This document shows positions 11,443-24,192 of a stretch of 64,000 nt of DNA, piece by piece. Position 1 is the first letter of the stretch. The number at the start of each line of letters is the position of its first letter. The DNA is from Botryotinia globosa (taxonomy: Eukaryota; Ascomycota; Leotiomycetes; Helotiales; Sclerotiniaceae). The position numbers and the translations under genes were made by a program. Below the pieces are notes generated by a model. It made no database searches, was not told where the DNA came from, and saw only the letters and a list, made by a program, of their open reading frames with translations. The stretch covers positions 1,240,001 to 1,304,000 of the forward strand of contig RCSZ01000002.1 of NCBI GenBank assembly GCA_014898425.1. The letters are read 5' to 3'.

Positions 11443-14282
11443 ATGCCGCCTCGAAAAACTGTGCAATATGATGATTACAGGCAAGCTGTTCAACAGGTAT
11501 GCCTTGTCACAATATCTATACTACTCCTATAGCTGACCCGCGGAAACAGATTATACTGTCTTCCTCTGATGCCGACTATTTGGATCAACTAATACCCGCC
11601 CTAAAGGACGCTACCCTATCCAACAGAACTTCTGGACTCATACGAAGCCTATCACAATATGCGGACGACCGCGAGGCTGACATCGAAAGGATTGGTTTGA
11701 CAAAACATGAAGAATTCCTAGCATCCGTCAATCAGCTCCAACAAGTTCGAGAAGGAACCTCCCAACTTACATCCGAAATCCTAAAGCTCAATCAATCCAT
11801 TCAAGCGAGCACAGAAAAACTAGCTGCGCAAAAGGAGGCATTGGTGGACACAAGATCTGTTCGCCAGAATATTGCGGAGGCTTCTGAGGCGTTAAAGGAA
11901 TCCTTGAAAGTTTTGCATGCCGTCAACCAAGCACATGATTTGATACGGAAGAAGAAATACTACGCAGCTCTGAAAGCGCTGGACGATTTACAGAACGAGC
12001 ATTTGATTCCAACAATTCAGAACAAATACGCTACCCAACATACCCTCGCAGAAATAATTCAAAAGTCGATTCCCTCCTCTCAGAAGGCTATCTCAGAAGC
12101 AGTAATGAGTGATTTGAATACCTGGCTTTATCGCATTCGTGAGACATCTCAGTTCTTAGGGGAAGTGGCATTCTATCATACAAATATTCGACGGAGCAGG
12201 CAGAAGGAGCGCATGGAAGCAAATCCGTATCTTCGAAACTTCAAACTAAATTCAGCCATCGAGCTGGTCTATGATGAAAGTGAGGAATTTGACGTGTTGA
12301 ATAATGAGGAGCTCCAAGTTGATTTCGACCCCTTATTTGAATGTTTACATATTCACGAGGCACTCGGTCAGATTGAGAAATTCAAAAGCGAATATGCTGC
12401 CACAAGAAGGCAGCAGAAAGATTTATTGCTGCCCAGCTCCGTTAACTTAACCGATGAAGAGAGCGAACATTTCTTAAGTGCCTTGCTGGAAGGTATTGCT
12501 GGCTTCGCTATAATAGAAAAGGCTACCATGCGGAAAGTCCATAATTTGCGTTCCCCAGTTGATGTAGGCCGAAATTTGTTCGTGGATAAAGTGTAGATTG
12601 GCTAATATTCTCTAGGTCGATGAGTTGTGGGATTCGATGTGTCATGCCGCCATCAACGCAGTATCCAAAGCTTTGGATGAATTCGATAACCCGGATGTTA
12701 TCCTGCAAACCAAAAATGTGATAGCATTGTTCATCCAGACAATGGAGGTAAGCTTGCAAAACACGATGTAAATTGTCAAGAATACTAACTTTAGGTCTTA
12801 GGGTTGGGGTTATTCAGTGGCCATATTAGATGCTTATGTGCTTAAGCTTTTCTACAGATATGCTGATTTGTTAAAACGGAAATTCAGTACAGACTTTCAA
12901 CAGGCCAGTAGCTTTTCCAAAATTCTAGTGGATACGGGGCTGACTTTTACCAGATCGTGTCTACGGATGAATACATGCCTATGCCTGTCAATAGCGAAGA
13001 AGAGTTTGACAAAATCATTCAAGTCAGTTGGTATGTTCCAGACAAACCAAAAGAAGAGTACACGTAAGTCAAAAGGATTGTCATCTGCTTTTATCATTCT
13101 GACAATTGCTAGATTCCCTGGTGTATTGCCATTCTCCCAGATGTACCCGATGTGTTGTATAGATATCAGGAATTTCTTGAACCGATTTTACTTCATAATG
13201 GATGATCACTTTCAACAGCCAAATATTATTGATGAGACACTTAAGAAGGTATGCATGACTGGCTCTGCTTTGTTGCTCTCATACATACTGATTTCTTCCT
13301 TCTCCAGTCGATAGATGAGCTACTGTCCGAGGATATCTGTGACCCGCTCGTGGAAAAGCTGAGTACCCAATACCTGGGCCAGATTGTCCAGATTCTCATA
13401 AACCTAGAGTATTTCGAATCAGCGAGTCGAGAATTAGAACAACTTCTCTTGGCCGCACGATCATCCACATCAGCTGGCGGGCCAATTGTTCTTGCTGCTA
13501 CAGAGAAGTTCTCGAGCAGTAAGAAGGACGCGGAAAAGCGTATTTTCGAAGTAGTCAACTCCAAGATAGACGATCTAGTCGAGACGGCAGATTATGATTG
13601 GTAAGAATTCTCGGTTCATTATCATCTCTCCCAGATTTGACTAACGATTCGCCCACTCTAGGATGGCACCTTCTCTAGTATCCGAGCCCAGTAACTACAT
13701 GCAAACTCTTACAACCTATCTTTCCAACATCATGAGCTCCACTCTCCTTACCCTTCCCCGCGAGATCAAAGAACTCATTTACTTCGATGCTCTCTCGCAC
13801 GCCGCAAATATGATCCTGGTAAGCTTGACCTTGACCATCTCCTGATTCACAACAACTAATCACTCATCAGGCTATTCCCCTTTCCCCCGAAGTCAAAAAA
13901 ATCAATCCCCACGGCGTCGCCGCCCTCGCAAAAGATGTAGCCTATCTCTCCGAATTCGTCGATTCCCTTGACAACGCTCTTATTCTCAAGGAGAACCTGG
14001 ATGAATTACAACAAACAGTTTATTTGATGCAGACAGACAATCCGGATGAGTTTTTCGACATCAGTACCAGGAACAAGAAGTTCGGAAGAGTGGATGCTTT
14101 GAACGGACCTAAGATTTTGGAAAAGTACGTCCGCTTGCTTGTGATATGATGTTTTCAGAAATATAGTGTTTCTGTATATGTTCTGACTTTTTTTTTACAG
14201 ACTTACCCATACTATTACGAGTCCGGCGAAGCCCGATCGCCTTGCTGGGTTTTCATCAAGGTTTGGCATGAACAAGTCGTAG
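11443..14282 (+). CDS. SEC15: Exocyst complex subunit Sec15
   Basis: Ten exons: 11443-11496, 11550-12590, 12616-12747, 12802-12903, 12954-13063, 13113-13248, 13308-13600, 13662-13818, 13871-14124 and 14201-14282, giving 786 residues, the usual Sec15 length. Start MPPRKTVQYDDYRQAVQQ is the only ATG in frame with the splice to IILSSSDADYLDQLIPALKD. The N-terminal third is coiled coil. Conserved Sec15 blocks follow: IVSTDEYMPMPVNSEEEFD, then FPGVLPFSQMYPMCCIDIRN, then FIMDDHFQQPN. Sec15 links Rab GTPase Sec4 to the exocyst that tethers secretory vesicles at hyphal tips. Intron 4 starts with GC rather than GT (CAG|GCCAGT); see findings. The gene runs tail to tail with the HapE gene. Confidence 0.95.
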
Positions 14283-14427
14283 ATATTTAGGCATTTCGAT
14301 CGCCCCTTCTCTCTGTGGACAACAAGGACAATTTTTATGATCCAATGCACGTGTCCCTAAGGTATTCATCGAAAATCATACATCAATGCCAAATTCATCA
14401 TCATTGTAGGTATTTGGGGGGAATTGT

Positions 14428-14724
14428 ATGGAATTCGCATTCACATATCCTGCGCCTGTTCTTGCTGCAAAAAACCACACAGCTAGACTACCTGAAAGAT
14501 CATATCATATCTCCTCCGAACGCCGTCCCATCACACTTGACCGCCAATCAACGACTAAAGTATGGACCTCCATCATCTTATCCTACCTCATAATCACGCT
14601 CGCCTTCAGCATCAGCATCGCCGTCACCACCTTCCTGGCGTGGGTAATGATGCGTAGCGTCGGTATTAACTGGATCTTGACGGGGTTGATGTGGGACTTG
14701 GTACATTTGCTAAGGCTTTGTTAG
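14428..14724 (+). CDS. Possible small membrane protein, unrecognised
   Basis: A 98-residue ATG-initiated ORF just downstream of SEC15, ending 28 bases before the HapE stop on the other strand. One strong predicted membrane segment (SIILSYLIITLAFSISIAVT) and a second hydrophobic stretch (INWILTGLMWDLVHLL) lie in the C-terminal half; the N-terminal half is polar. No family was recognised. It could also be part of the SEC15 3' UTR or a chance ORF. The hydrophobic arrangement is the main argument for reality. Confidence 0.3.
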   Translation: MEFAFTYPAPVLAAKNHTARLPERSYHISSERRPITLDRQSTTKVWTSIILSYLIITLAFSISIAVTTFLAWVMMRSVGINWILTGLMWDLVHLLRLC

Positions 14725-14751
14725 ATGAGGGTTAGGGAGGGGTAAATTGCA

Positions 14752-15828
14752 TTAGAGGGGTGATGGGGGACGAACTTGTTGAGGTGGAGGCATGGCTGGA
14801 TATCCATATATCTCATTCATCTCGCCATACATTGGCTGTTGTGCGCCATACTGGCCAGGTTGACCGGGCGGAACTTGTGGTTGATACATGTTTGGTTGGT
14901 GACGATATGGGTCTTGTTCTGGAGCAATGCCATGACCACCGAGAGAATAATCTTGAGGCATGGATTGTGGGTGGGGAGCGTGACCAGGCTGTTGTGGAAT
15001 ATTGGATTGTTGGGGAGGAAGCTGTGCTGAACCGGGAGCAGCGCCGGGAATTTGTGGTGCAGCTTGTCCTGAACCAGAAGGTCTTTTTGCGTGAGCTGCG
15101 GCTTCTTCACGTGGAACAATATCAATCAGGAAATCAAACATGTCCGACTTGGCCAATGCAGAAGCAATATCCGAACGTTGCAAGGTGCGACGCTTATTTT
15201 CTTCGGCGTGGATCCATGCTCTCATAGTAAGTTCCGTGATAAAGATATCGCACCCCTTGGCGAATAGGATTGGAGCTTCGGCGGAAATCATCTTAACTTC
15301 GGGATCGGCCTTCATGACTTTCTTGATACGTGCAAGGGGGAGTTGATGAAGCTTGTAGTCATGTGTGTCACCCTCAAGATGATTAATGATTTGTTGCCAA
15401 TAGGTCGTGAGAATATCCTTATATTGTCCATGCAGACCTTGGTTTACCTAGCCATCAAATTAGCTCTCGTCTTCCAAGTATCTAGATGATCAAAACTTAC
15501 ATTTGCCCACGCTCCTGTGTAGAATTCTGGAACGGGCGCAAAACCTTGTTGAGATAGCTACTATATCATTAGTGGGATTCGAAGCGCATATATCCAAGTT
15601 ATTCATACCAAGGCACTGGCACCTATTGCGCGAAATCAATTAGTATTTGCTTGATGTAGATAGAGTAATCGAGAAACTAAGAAACGAATAGGTGGAAAGA
15701 TTAAACATACCATAATGACCTCCTTGACTTGTATCATAAACAGGCTGTTGCGTCTGCGCCGGTCGTTGTTGTGAAGCGGATGGCTGCTGCTGTTGTCCAT
15801 GGGACGAGCCGGGTGGTGGAGGATCCAT
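14752..15828 (-). CDS. hapE: CCAAT-binding complex subunit C (HapE/Hap5, NF-YC)
   Basis: Exons 15828-15711, 15622-15609, 15557-15501 and 15447-14752, about 294 residues; exon 2 is only 14 nt. The histone-fold core reads [20 protein letters not shown], then [20 protein letters not shown] and [20 protein letters not shown], the NF-YC signature. Before it, [12 protein letters not shown] is the fungal Hap5 extension that flanks the core. The N-terminus ([15 protein letters not shown]) and C-terminus are Gln/Pro-rich. The protein dimerises with HapC and then binds HapB on CCAAT promoters; with HapX it governs iron and redox genes. The start at 15828 is preferred over an in-frame upstream ATG at 15915, but the latter cannot be excluded. 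Confidence 0.95.
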
Positions 15829-16623
15829 ATTTGTTTTTATGCTTGCTTCTCCCGATTCGTATTGAGGTTGTACGTAGGTAAAGATCTCGAAAGGTCGCGC
15901 TTCTGAGGTCTTCAAATATTTCCTCCAGTTGTCTTACTACGGCCGAGATTAATTGGCGCGAAGTGTATGAACAGAGATAGAAAGGTGAGCCAAATATTGT
16001 TGTGGGTACGGTCGACTTGACTTCGTCTTCGAGACCTAGACTCAAGATTCGTTACTCTGATGCTAGCTAACGGTGAGCGACGGCAGGCTAGCTGCAGATA
16101 GGCTGACTTGAATGATTTTGGAGAGGTTCAAAGTGACATTGAATGCCTCTTTAATTGAGGAGCTTTGGCTTGCGCGACGACCGCGATGGATGGAGTAGCT
16201 TGTTTATGGAGTTTGGGGGTTTGATTGGTCGGAAGTTGATAAGGTTGTGGGAGCTTGATTGATGGGAGCACCAATTATCTAGATTGGTGGACGGATAAAT
16301 AAGCGGCGACGCGGGGATTGGATGAATCATTCGCCAGTGAACATGCCGAGGGGAAATTTCAGTGTTAGCTTGGCGGCTGGGGGTTGTTCTTCGGCTTGCT
16401 CTCAAGAATCTTATATGTACAATGGAATCTTCATTTATTGAATAATAAAATGTTCAATTGAATTTATTAGACATTTCTTATGATATATATTACCATGCTA
16501 CTTCAATGATACAAGAACTATGTCATCTTTGCAGGGGTTTTTGACAGCTCTTTCTTTCTTTTGTGCGTTGGCTCACCTTATGAACAGGGCGAACAGTGAG
16601 GCAAGAGTGTAAGGCAAAATATG

Positions 16624-16666
16624 AGGCGAGGCAAGGCAAGGCAAGGCAAGGAAGGCAAGGCAAAGG
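16624..16666. repeat. AGGCA pentamer repeat
   Basis: About eight imperfect AGGCA units in the hapE/FCF2 intergenic region. Confidence 0.85.
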
Positions 16667-16750
16667 TACGTGGAGATTGGCACGACTGATGGATAAAGTA
16701 ACGTAGGATTCGATTTCTATATTTTACCGGCAGAAAAAGGAGAATGGAGA

Positions 16751-16800
16751 GTTCTAGTTCTAGTTCTAGTTCTAGTTCTAGTTCTAGTTCTAGTTCTAGT
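16751..16800. repeat. GTTCTA hexamer repeat
   Basis: Just over eight perfect GTTCTA units, followed by a diverged copy (GTCCTA). Confidence 0.9.
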
Positions 16801-17093
16801 CCTAGAACTCCAAGAGTTTATACAGAGTAGACGCTTCCCAGTAGGATTTCTTCGTGTGTCTTGAGTTCTGCTTGTGCGACTTCATCTGAAAGACTCAAAG
16901 TCACGAGCACGGATATTTTGATCAGGTAAGCTCCGTGATAACTAAGCTAGGATTAGCTTAGTTTGCAGAAATAAATTTTAGGCGACCTTGATCCACCAGG
17001 AATATTTTATTTCTCTTAAAGCTCATCCAATCCTTCTCAACCTCATTCCTTTTAATATCACCATCATCATAATCATCATCATCATCAATAAAG

Positions 17094-18019
17094 ATGGCCG
17101 ACAATGATCTGTCTGATGTTCAAATTGAGCAATTGTTGAAGGATGCTGAGGAGCGGATGAGAAATGCAAAGCAAGTCATCGTGAGCGATGCTAGCTCTAC
17201 CAAATTTTCTCTTCCAAAGTAAGTTTTACCCACGTTGCGACTTTCAATCTTGAGCTTGGCTAACATACATTCTCCTTCATAGCCTTGGTAAAACTTCAAC
17301 GTCTGCAATCACTCCATACATCACATCGACAGGACACGTGGATGCTTCTCAACTCGTACCCGCCAAGGACAGAAAACTGGCCAATGGTGTGCGAACGGTA
17401 GAAGATCCAATTGTGACAAAAGCGAAAGTCGCAAAGGTAAGAAATCAATTTACTCCATCTCGCGCTGTGCCCTTCTGTGAGGAAAATTTATCCCATATAA
17501 ACGGACGCAGGACCTGGCCCCGTCTTGGGCGTCAACCTGCACAAGCTGAAGACCTTACATTCATAGTTACTCTGAGAAGAAGCCACTATACTAGTCTTTT
17601 GATACCTGTTTTGGTTATGAACATCAAGCTAATGTTATTGTCAATAGGCAAAACAAGCTACTGCTGGAGCCAAGTGGTACAACATGCCTAAGACTGTGGT
17701 CACTCCTGAGCTCAAGCGCGACCTTCAACTCCTCCGTCTCAGAGGCGTGTTGGACCCCAAACGTTTTTACAAGAAGGATTCGGCGAGAGCGGAAGTTCCA
17801 GAGTATTCTCAAGTAGGCACAGTCATCGAAGGTCCTACCGAGTTCTTTTCGTCCCGCCTCACCAACAAGGAACGCAAACAGACCTTTGTCGAACAAGTTC
17901 TTGCAGGCGAGAAGGCAAACCACAAGTTCCGCAATAAGTACAATGATATCCAAGCTGCAAAGGCTAGTGGAAAAAAAGAGCACTACAAGAAGATGAAGGC
18001 ATTAAGAAAGAGAAGATGA
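17094..18019 (+). CDS. FCF2: rRNA-processing protein Fcf2
   Basis: Exons 17094-17218, 17283-17436 and 17648-18019, about 216 residues. The Fcf2 domain fills the last exon: GAKWYNMPKTVVTPELKRDL, then LQLLRLRGVLDPKRFYKKD and EYSQVGTVIEGPTEFFSSRL, ending in a basic tail KKMKALRKRR. Fcf2 is a nucleolar factor of the small-subunit processome, needed for early cleavages of pre-18S rRNA. The start MADNDLSDVQIEQLLKDAEE sits in good context (AAGATGG). The second intron is long for this window (211 nt); I saw no clear snoRNA boxes in it. Confidence 0.93.
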
Positions 18020-21000
18020 GCGCATTGAGAGGTCGGAAAACATCACGACAAGTCAACCTTCCAGACTTGATTACAAACCACAGGCACGCCTCTGACATGA
18101 TCTTCATGTTGAACCTTGTATGCGCTACACATTCAAGAATGTCCCAACTTTGATCACAAACACATACCAAGCTATCTTGATGAATACCAGAGTCTTGGTC
18201 ACGTCGCTACAGACGACTGTCTCTTGCAAGTTCTTTTTGCTATCATTTTATCGGTATGTTCAAACTTTTCTCATTATTTCCCCCCTCCCCAAATATGTTG
18301 TGATGAAAAACAAAGTCAACAGTTATCCCTGTCTTAAAGAATACATGTGGATTTTATAATTAGACTCTGAACATATTACCCTCCATATCCTTTGTTGTTT
18401 GATTTGGTTTCAAGAATTGTTACTAACAATTTCATCAGATATTCTCAGTAGGTACTGTACTAAGTGAGGTGGTTACAATCACACTTTTATTTGCCGCCGC
18501 ATAGCTTCACACGCAGTATGCAGGTCAACACTCAATGTGGTCGATCCTTCAACAAATAGTATACCCCATGGGTTCTTTTCCTCTTTCATGGGCAGAGGAG
18601 TCGAGAATGCTCATGGCACTTCAAAAGCTAAGTCCGCTCTCATTTAATTTTTCGATAGATTTGGTCATCCATCTAGCCATCTTTACACTTTCAGAATAAA
18701 GATGCAGCAAAAGAGCATGATCCTTCATGTATTCTTCAGATACACTTCAGCACAAAAAGAAATGAATAAATAAAGCTCAATAATAACTATCTATCGTTAC
18801 AAAATCCCATTGCTTGATGAATCTGTGACTGAGTGTGTCCTGACCCAGTGTTCTTAAAGTTGGGCCACCCTCCCATAAACTATAATTTAGTAAAGAATAG
18901 ATCTCAAACATCCAGATGGAGCGTGTTGTTGAAACGCGAATCTCTCTTCCTTGGGGCGACGCGCTGCGAGACACGACTTAAGCCTTATAGTAGGACCCCG
19001 CGGTCCTGTGTCGAAAGTACTACAACATATCCACTGCACTTTGTTTATTTCAGGGGCTACCTGAATTTCCCAAGCTCAAGTCTATTGTGTATCATCAAAT
19101 AGACCAACGTTGGGTTCCCCGAAACCAAACCCATGTCTTATTCCACCTTTCAAAATTAAGTGTCATCTCGTGTCCAATTCGTTCTATCACGATCATTCTT
19201 TCACTACACTCCCGTCGGCAATTTTCTTGCTGATGATATTACTGTTATTCTCTCTTCTGTTGAACTTTATGACACTGTTGTTGTTCACTCGCTTGGCTTG
19301 CTGGTATGTAGTGGAGGGGTTATAAGGGAGTTTGTATAGCTACTGCTGATTTATTTTTCTGTGGTTAAGAATTCCCCTTTTTTGACATTGGGCTTGGCGG
19401 GACACAGGCCTTCTTCGTTTTGTGAGGGAGTGTTAGGTCTCCCGCTGGCACTCATGGGTTGTGCATGTTAGGAGTGGAGGAAGGACTTGTGAATTTTGTT
19501 AGTAGATTTCTTGTCGAGTACGCAGTTTATGTCTTGATGATTCTGTAGAGAATGATATCATTTTCTTAGCGGTGTAAATTGCAGGAATGCTAATGCATTT
19601 TCTTTTAATGCTGCTCCGTAATGGAGCAATCGGCTTTGGATCTTTTACTGGGGAAGACGGAATACGGAGAGGGCGCTATAACTTTTGGGAATGGTGTCGA
19701 ATAGTTTGAATAGAGAAGAGCAATATATGAGAACATTGAAAGAGGGTTTTGCTGGGGCATATTTTAAGGGGTCTTGAGCTATCATTGAGAAGGTTGGTGC
19801 CTCGAAGTAGACTGTACTCTATAACTATCCCTTTTCTAGAACGGATCGCGACGATAAGAATGAAGGAAGATCGCTACCCTTACATAAAGCGCAAGAAATA
19901 CTCTACCCACTTAGCAAAACTGCGCAGGTATATCTAGAATGCGAAGATCACTAAGTTTTGGGCATTTTGGCATACATCTGGCGGTGAAAGTGTACGCAAT
20001 CAAGTTCACACGTTACTCACAGTCCACCTAACGACTGCCACGTTCCCGCCTCTAGCTAGACGCTGTGGTGAGGCCTAGTAAGCTCTGTACGTGGAGGGAG
20101 CTTGACTCGCATGGAAGATATACATGTGAGAATTAGAGACGGCATGGGTACTGAGATCGGGATCTTTTTGTCTATAGTAGAGTCGATGAAGGTTCAAGCG
20201 GTAGCTCAAAGAACGATAACCCAGGCCCAGGAATCTTAATAGTGTGCGCAGTCACTCTCGAATCTCGATAGACTTTTAAGATTAGGTCCTCTCGGACGTC
20301 CATCATCCACATCCACCTACTTCAGATATCTGGAAATGAGGCTTGTTTGTCGGCGCCAACATCCTTATAATCTCAAACAAAAACTCGAGAGAAATTACAG
20401 TTCAATGAATCAGATATTGACAAAGATTCCTCGAAGGAAAAAAGAGGCATGTTAGTAGTAGTAAATGAAAGATAGTTAAGGAAAGTGTTGTGGGATGTTC
20501 CACGATAGAGGAATCTCTATCAAGTCCTTGCTTGATGCTCTACACCAGCCGGTGCAAATGCTGAAAATATCATTTAGAGATTTATGAAGAAGTGTGTCAA
20601 CCACCTCGTGGGCTAGAATTGAGGTATCACCGCCAGCATTATGTCTGAGCAATTTCTTTCGATCCTTCCAACACCAGAGCAGCTGGTATAGGCTCCGTAA
20701 GCAGACTGACACTTTACTTTCCCAACTACTTGGACGCCATATTCTCATCGTCCAATCTGATCTATAAATCTCACATAGAACATATAATCAAATTGGGGAC
20801 GTATTAAGAGATGCCCACTTGCTACTTAGCTCATGCGTTGATCTCAAGGTATGATGCAGAATCTCGAAATCAGCGTAACCTTAGCAAATGAGTCGAGCGG
20901 TGATTTCACCTGTAAACGTTGTGATGTGATGCTGGCGCCGGTGAGCTTGGAATTTGCTCCCGGTGAGCTCAATTGACAGGAGTAATGTTGGGACGTTGGC

Positions 21001-21268
21001 AATCTTGACTAGAAGATGCCTATAAATTTCCTCTAAAACAGATACTATTGGTAATATTTAGAATTGTATACAATTGCAAAGCCTATTGTATCTCATTCTC
21101 CAGGAGAGAACAATGCCTGAAAATAACGAATGAATATGAAGATGGTTGAACTTGAAGGTGCCTCTCGGATAAACATCGGCTTTAGATATCCGAACCTCAA
21201 ATTATTTGATATCATAGAACTCTACCCAAAAAGTACAATTTAACATTTCTCATAACTTTGAGCCAGGC
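18020..21268. other. 3.2-kb stretch without a recognised gene
   Basis: Both strands were read and no frame with family resemblance or plausible exon chain was found. The longest ATG ORF is a 90-residue minus-strand frame at 20476-20748, which has unremarkable composition and no recognised family. No tRNA-like A/B box pair was seen. It is the largest gene-free gap outside the AT-rich blocks and is not AT-extreme, so a lncRNA or unrecognised orphan gene is possible. Confidence 0.45.
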
Positions 21269-22304
21269 ATGGCTACTCCAATTTTCACGCGCATACCATG
21301 GCGCACAGTCAGTAGGCTGGGAGTATCGGTATGTCAATGAAACACTTTACTGTGCAAGGAAGGAACACATTGACAATATTCGCAGGCAAAACCAGTCTTC
21401 TCGAATGCCTTCAAAACACCACAATGTGCGGTTGCACCATTCACATCACAGTCTGTTAGATATGCATCGAATGAACCGTACGCACTTTCAATTCAATTAT
21501 TGGAGCTTGGTGACTAACGATCTCCCAGTGATGCACCAGAACCTGCTTCTGCAGGGACAGCCTCGATGTATTTACCTCGATGATCTCATAGATTGGCAAT
21601 ATCTAACCAGTCGACAGAACTCCACCCACAGCAGAGCCTGTCGTCGAGGAACCATCCGACGAAGATATCTTCAACGTCCGTTACCCCCGTAACGTTCAAG
21701 CAATCTACCTCAAGCCCCTCCGCCGCGAAGCCGAATATGGAGTCCCCTCATGCGATCTCCAACTCCGATCTTACAGTATTCGTAACCTAGAGTTCTTTTC
21801 CGATTTCGCTCTCCGCGCTGCATATTATCTCAAATTACCTGCATATGGACCTGTACCACTGCCTAGAATGATAGAGAGATGGACTGTACCGAGATCGCAT
21901 TTCGTTCATAAGAAGAGTCAAGAGAATTTTGAGAGAAAGACGTTAAGGAGGTTGATTCAGATCAAGGATGGACATCCAGAGACCGTGAGCTTATGGTTAG
22001 CCTTTTTGAGAAAACATGCGTACTATGGGATAGGAATGAAGGCGAATGTTTGGGAGTATAATAAGATTGGTGAGCTTCTTCTTTGCTATGGGTGGGAATA
22101 TCACTAACATGTGCATGAATAGGCGTGGGCAAAGCTATGGATGCTAGTATGGAGGATATGAAGGAAGTTATGGAGCCACAGTGGGAGTTGTTTGGTAGAG
22201 GACAGAGTACTGAGACTGCGGATAAGGTCATGGAGATTTTGAATAGAGAGAGCTTCAAAGCGGCTGCGGGGGGTAGCGCCCCGGGCATGAGGGTCGAGCC
22301 ATGA
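21269..22304 (+). CDS. RSM10: Mitochondrial small-subunit ribosomal protein uS10m
   Basis: Exons 21269-21328, 21386-21477, 21529-21567, 21618-22069 and 22123-22304, about 274 residues. MATPIFTRIPWRTVSRLGVS is Arg-rich and lacks acids, as expected for a mitochondrial presequence. The S10 domain begins about residue 80 with VQAIYLKPLRREAEYGVPSC and continues through SIRNLEFFSDFALRAAYYL, GPVPLPRMIERWTVPRSHFV and KTLRRLIQIKDGHPETVSLW. The C-terminal extension of about 70 residues (from KANVWEYNKIGVGKAMDASM) is typical of fungal Rsm10. The gene sits head to tail about 370 bases before the mitochondrial TrpRS gene. Confidence 0.92.
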
Positions 22305-22672
22305 AGCGCGCTTGCTTGAAATTTATGGAAACATCCAACAGGGGTTTGACGAATGAAAAATAGATATCAAGAGGGAACACACATGGCCACACATAGACTG
22401 TGGAGTTTGGGACAAGTCTTGATGTATGATATGTATATGTAAAAGTAAATGAATCAAGACACTAGCATCAATGGACTTTTACCGGGGAAGTGTCATTCTG
22501 CAGCAAAATTCACCCTGATATGAAAGTTTCTTCGTTCTATATTTTCATATTGAAATCGAGAATAGTCACGTGCCTCTGAAAATCAAATTTCAAGGCAGAT
22601 CATCCCACTCGCATCTCGCGTGCAGCAACCCCTCCTTTTCCAATCGCCTCCCCAAAAAACCCCAAGCCCACC
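22305..22672. other. Short intergenic region before the TrpRS gene
   Basis: Contains the uS10m 3' end and the TrpRS promoter. Nothing else recognised. Confidence 0.5.
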
Positions 22673-24192
22673 ATGCTTAAAGGCTGCCCACCCCGGCGGA
22701 TGCTTCAGAACGTGAAGTCACGAATCCTGCAAGTTACTACCCCTCTGAATCATGTATCCAAACGACACCTAAGCATCCAACCCTCCCCGCCCAGAATAAT
22801 ATTTTCTGGTATCCAGCCTACTGGAATACCGCATCTCGGAAATTACCTTGGGGCATTACAAAACTGGGTGCGGTTACAAGATACAGCGGAATCGAGTACG
22901 AAGTTATTTTACTCGATTGTGGATTATCATGCGATTACGATACCACAGAAAAGGGAAGAGCTGCAGCAGTGGAAGAAGGAGAGTTTGGCGACGCTCTTGG
23001 CAATCGGATTGGATCCAGAGAGGAGTACGGTGTTTTATCAAAGCTCTGTAGGTGCTGTGCTGTTTTTATTCAGTATTGTGGGAGCGACAACGTGGTGAGA
23101 GGTCAGGGTGTAACCGGGGATTTGGTTTGATTGGTAGTGAACGAAGCTGATTTTGTGTGAAGGTTGCAGCACATACGGAATTGATGTGGATATTGAGCTG
23201 CACGGCTTCGATGGGATATTTGTCTCGCATGACACAGTGGAAGGTTTGTCTCTATCTCTTTGCCGCCGTTTCTACATGCTTCACTTGGCCATTTCACTGA
23301 CATGCATCAGAGTAAATTGTCTCTCGAAGATGATGCTTCACCATTAGATGGCGGCAATAAATCTAAGCTCAAGTTGGGCTTGTTTTCGTATCCAGTTCTG
23401 CAAGCTGCGGATATTTTGGTTCATAGGTATGTATAGTAGACATCTACTCACTTAATCACATTTTCTTCTACATTCGTCTCTTTTGGCCTGCCAACGAAGC
23501 TGATAATGTACGACGAAAGAGCAACCCACGTTCCCGTTGGCGAAGATCAATCCCAACATCTGGAATTCGCCCGTGAATGCGTTACAAATTTCAACCATGC
23601 ATACGGGCCGCATCTCATTGCACCCCAGACCCTCCTTTGTAGGTGTCTATTTCTAACCCTCATACCATTACTCTTCATATAATCTCTATCTTCGGAAATT
23701 AGTTTTCTATCTATTGCTAACAGATCTCCAGCCCCAACAAAACGCATAATGTCTCTTCAATCCCCCATCCAAAAAATGTCCAAATCGCATCCCGCTATCT
23801 CCCGCATCCTTCTGACTGACTCGCCCGACACCATTACCAAAAAGATCTCGTCTGCCCTGACTGATTCCCAGAACGCGGTTTCTTGTTCACCCTCTGAGCG
23901 TCCTGGTGTTTCTAATCTTCTCACACTATGGTCATCATTTGATACCCAAAACCCAAAACGAACACCCGCGCAAATAGCCGAGGAATGCGAGACAAAGAAG
24001 TTTACTTTGGGAGACTTGAAGCGGGAGACTGCCAATGCGGTGAACGCGGGATTGGAGCCAATTAGAAAGAATTATGAGAGACTGTTGGGGGATGAAGGTT
24101 ATGTGGAGGAAGTAGCGAGGAAGGGGGGTGTTAAGGCGAAGGAGAATGCGGAGAGGACTATGGTTGAAGTTAGAGAGGCCGTAGGATTCTAG
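22673..24192 (+). CDS. MSW1: Mitochondrial tryptophanyl-tRNA synthetase
   Basis: Exons 22673-23047, 23163-23243, 23311-23426, 23520-23638 and 23732-24192, about 383 residues. An Arg/Lys-rich leader precedes the class I catalytic domain: [20 protein letters not shown] carries the HIGH-type signature (HLGN), [15 protein letters not shown] is the conserved TrpRS block, and QKMSKS is the KMSKS loop. It charges mitochondrial tRNA-Trp, which in fungal mitochondria also reads UGA. The last acceptor was chosen at 23730-23731 (CTCCAG) because it yields [14 protein letters not shown]; an earlier AG at 23722-23723, paired with a different donor, would insert a few residues. Confidence 0.93.

Larger units (their letters stand above)
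15829..17093. other. Divergent promoter region, hapE / FCF2, with microsatellites
   Basis: About 1.26 kb between divergent starts. It carries the AGGCA and GTTCTA tandem repeats listed separately, and an ATC-rich run (ATCATC) directly before the FCF2 start. No further gene recognised. Confidence 0.5.

Noticed and set aside
12802..13314. 165-codon unspliced ORF inside SEC15
   Set aside because: It reads through two introns; only the spliced frames give the conserved Sec15 blocks.
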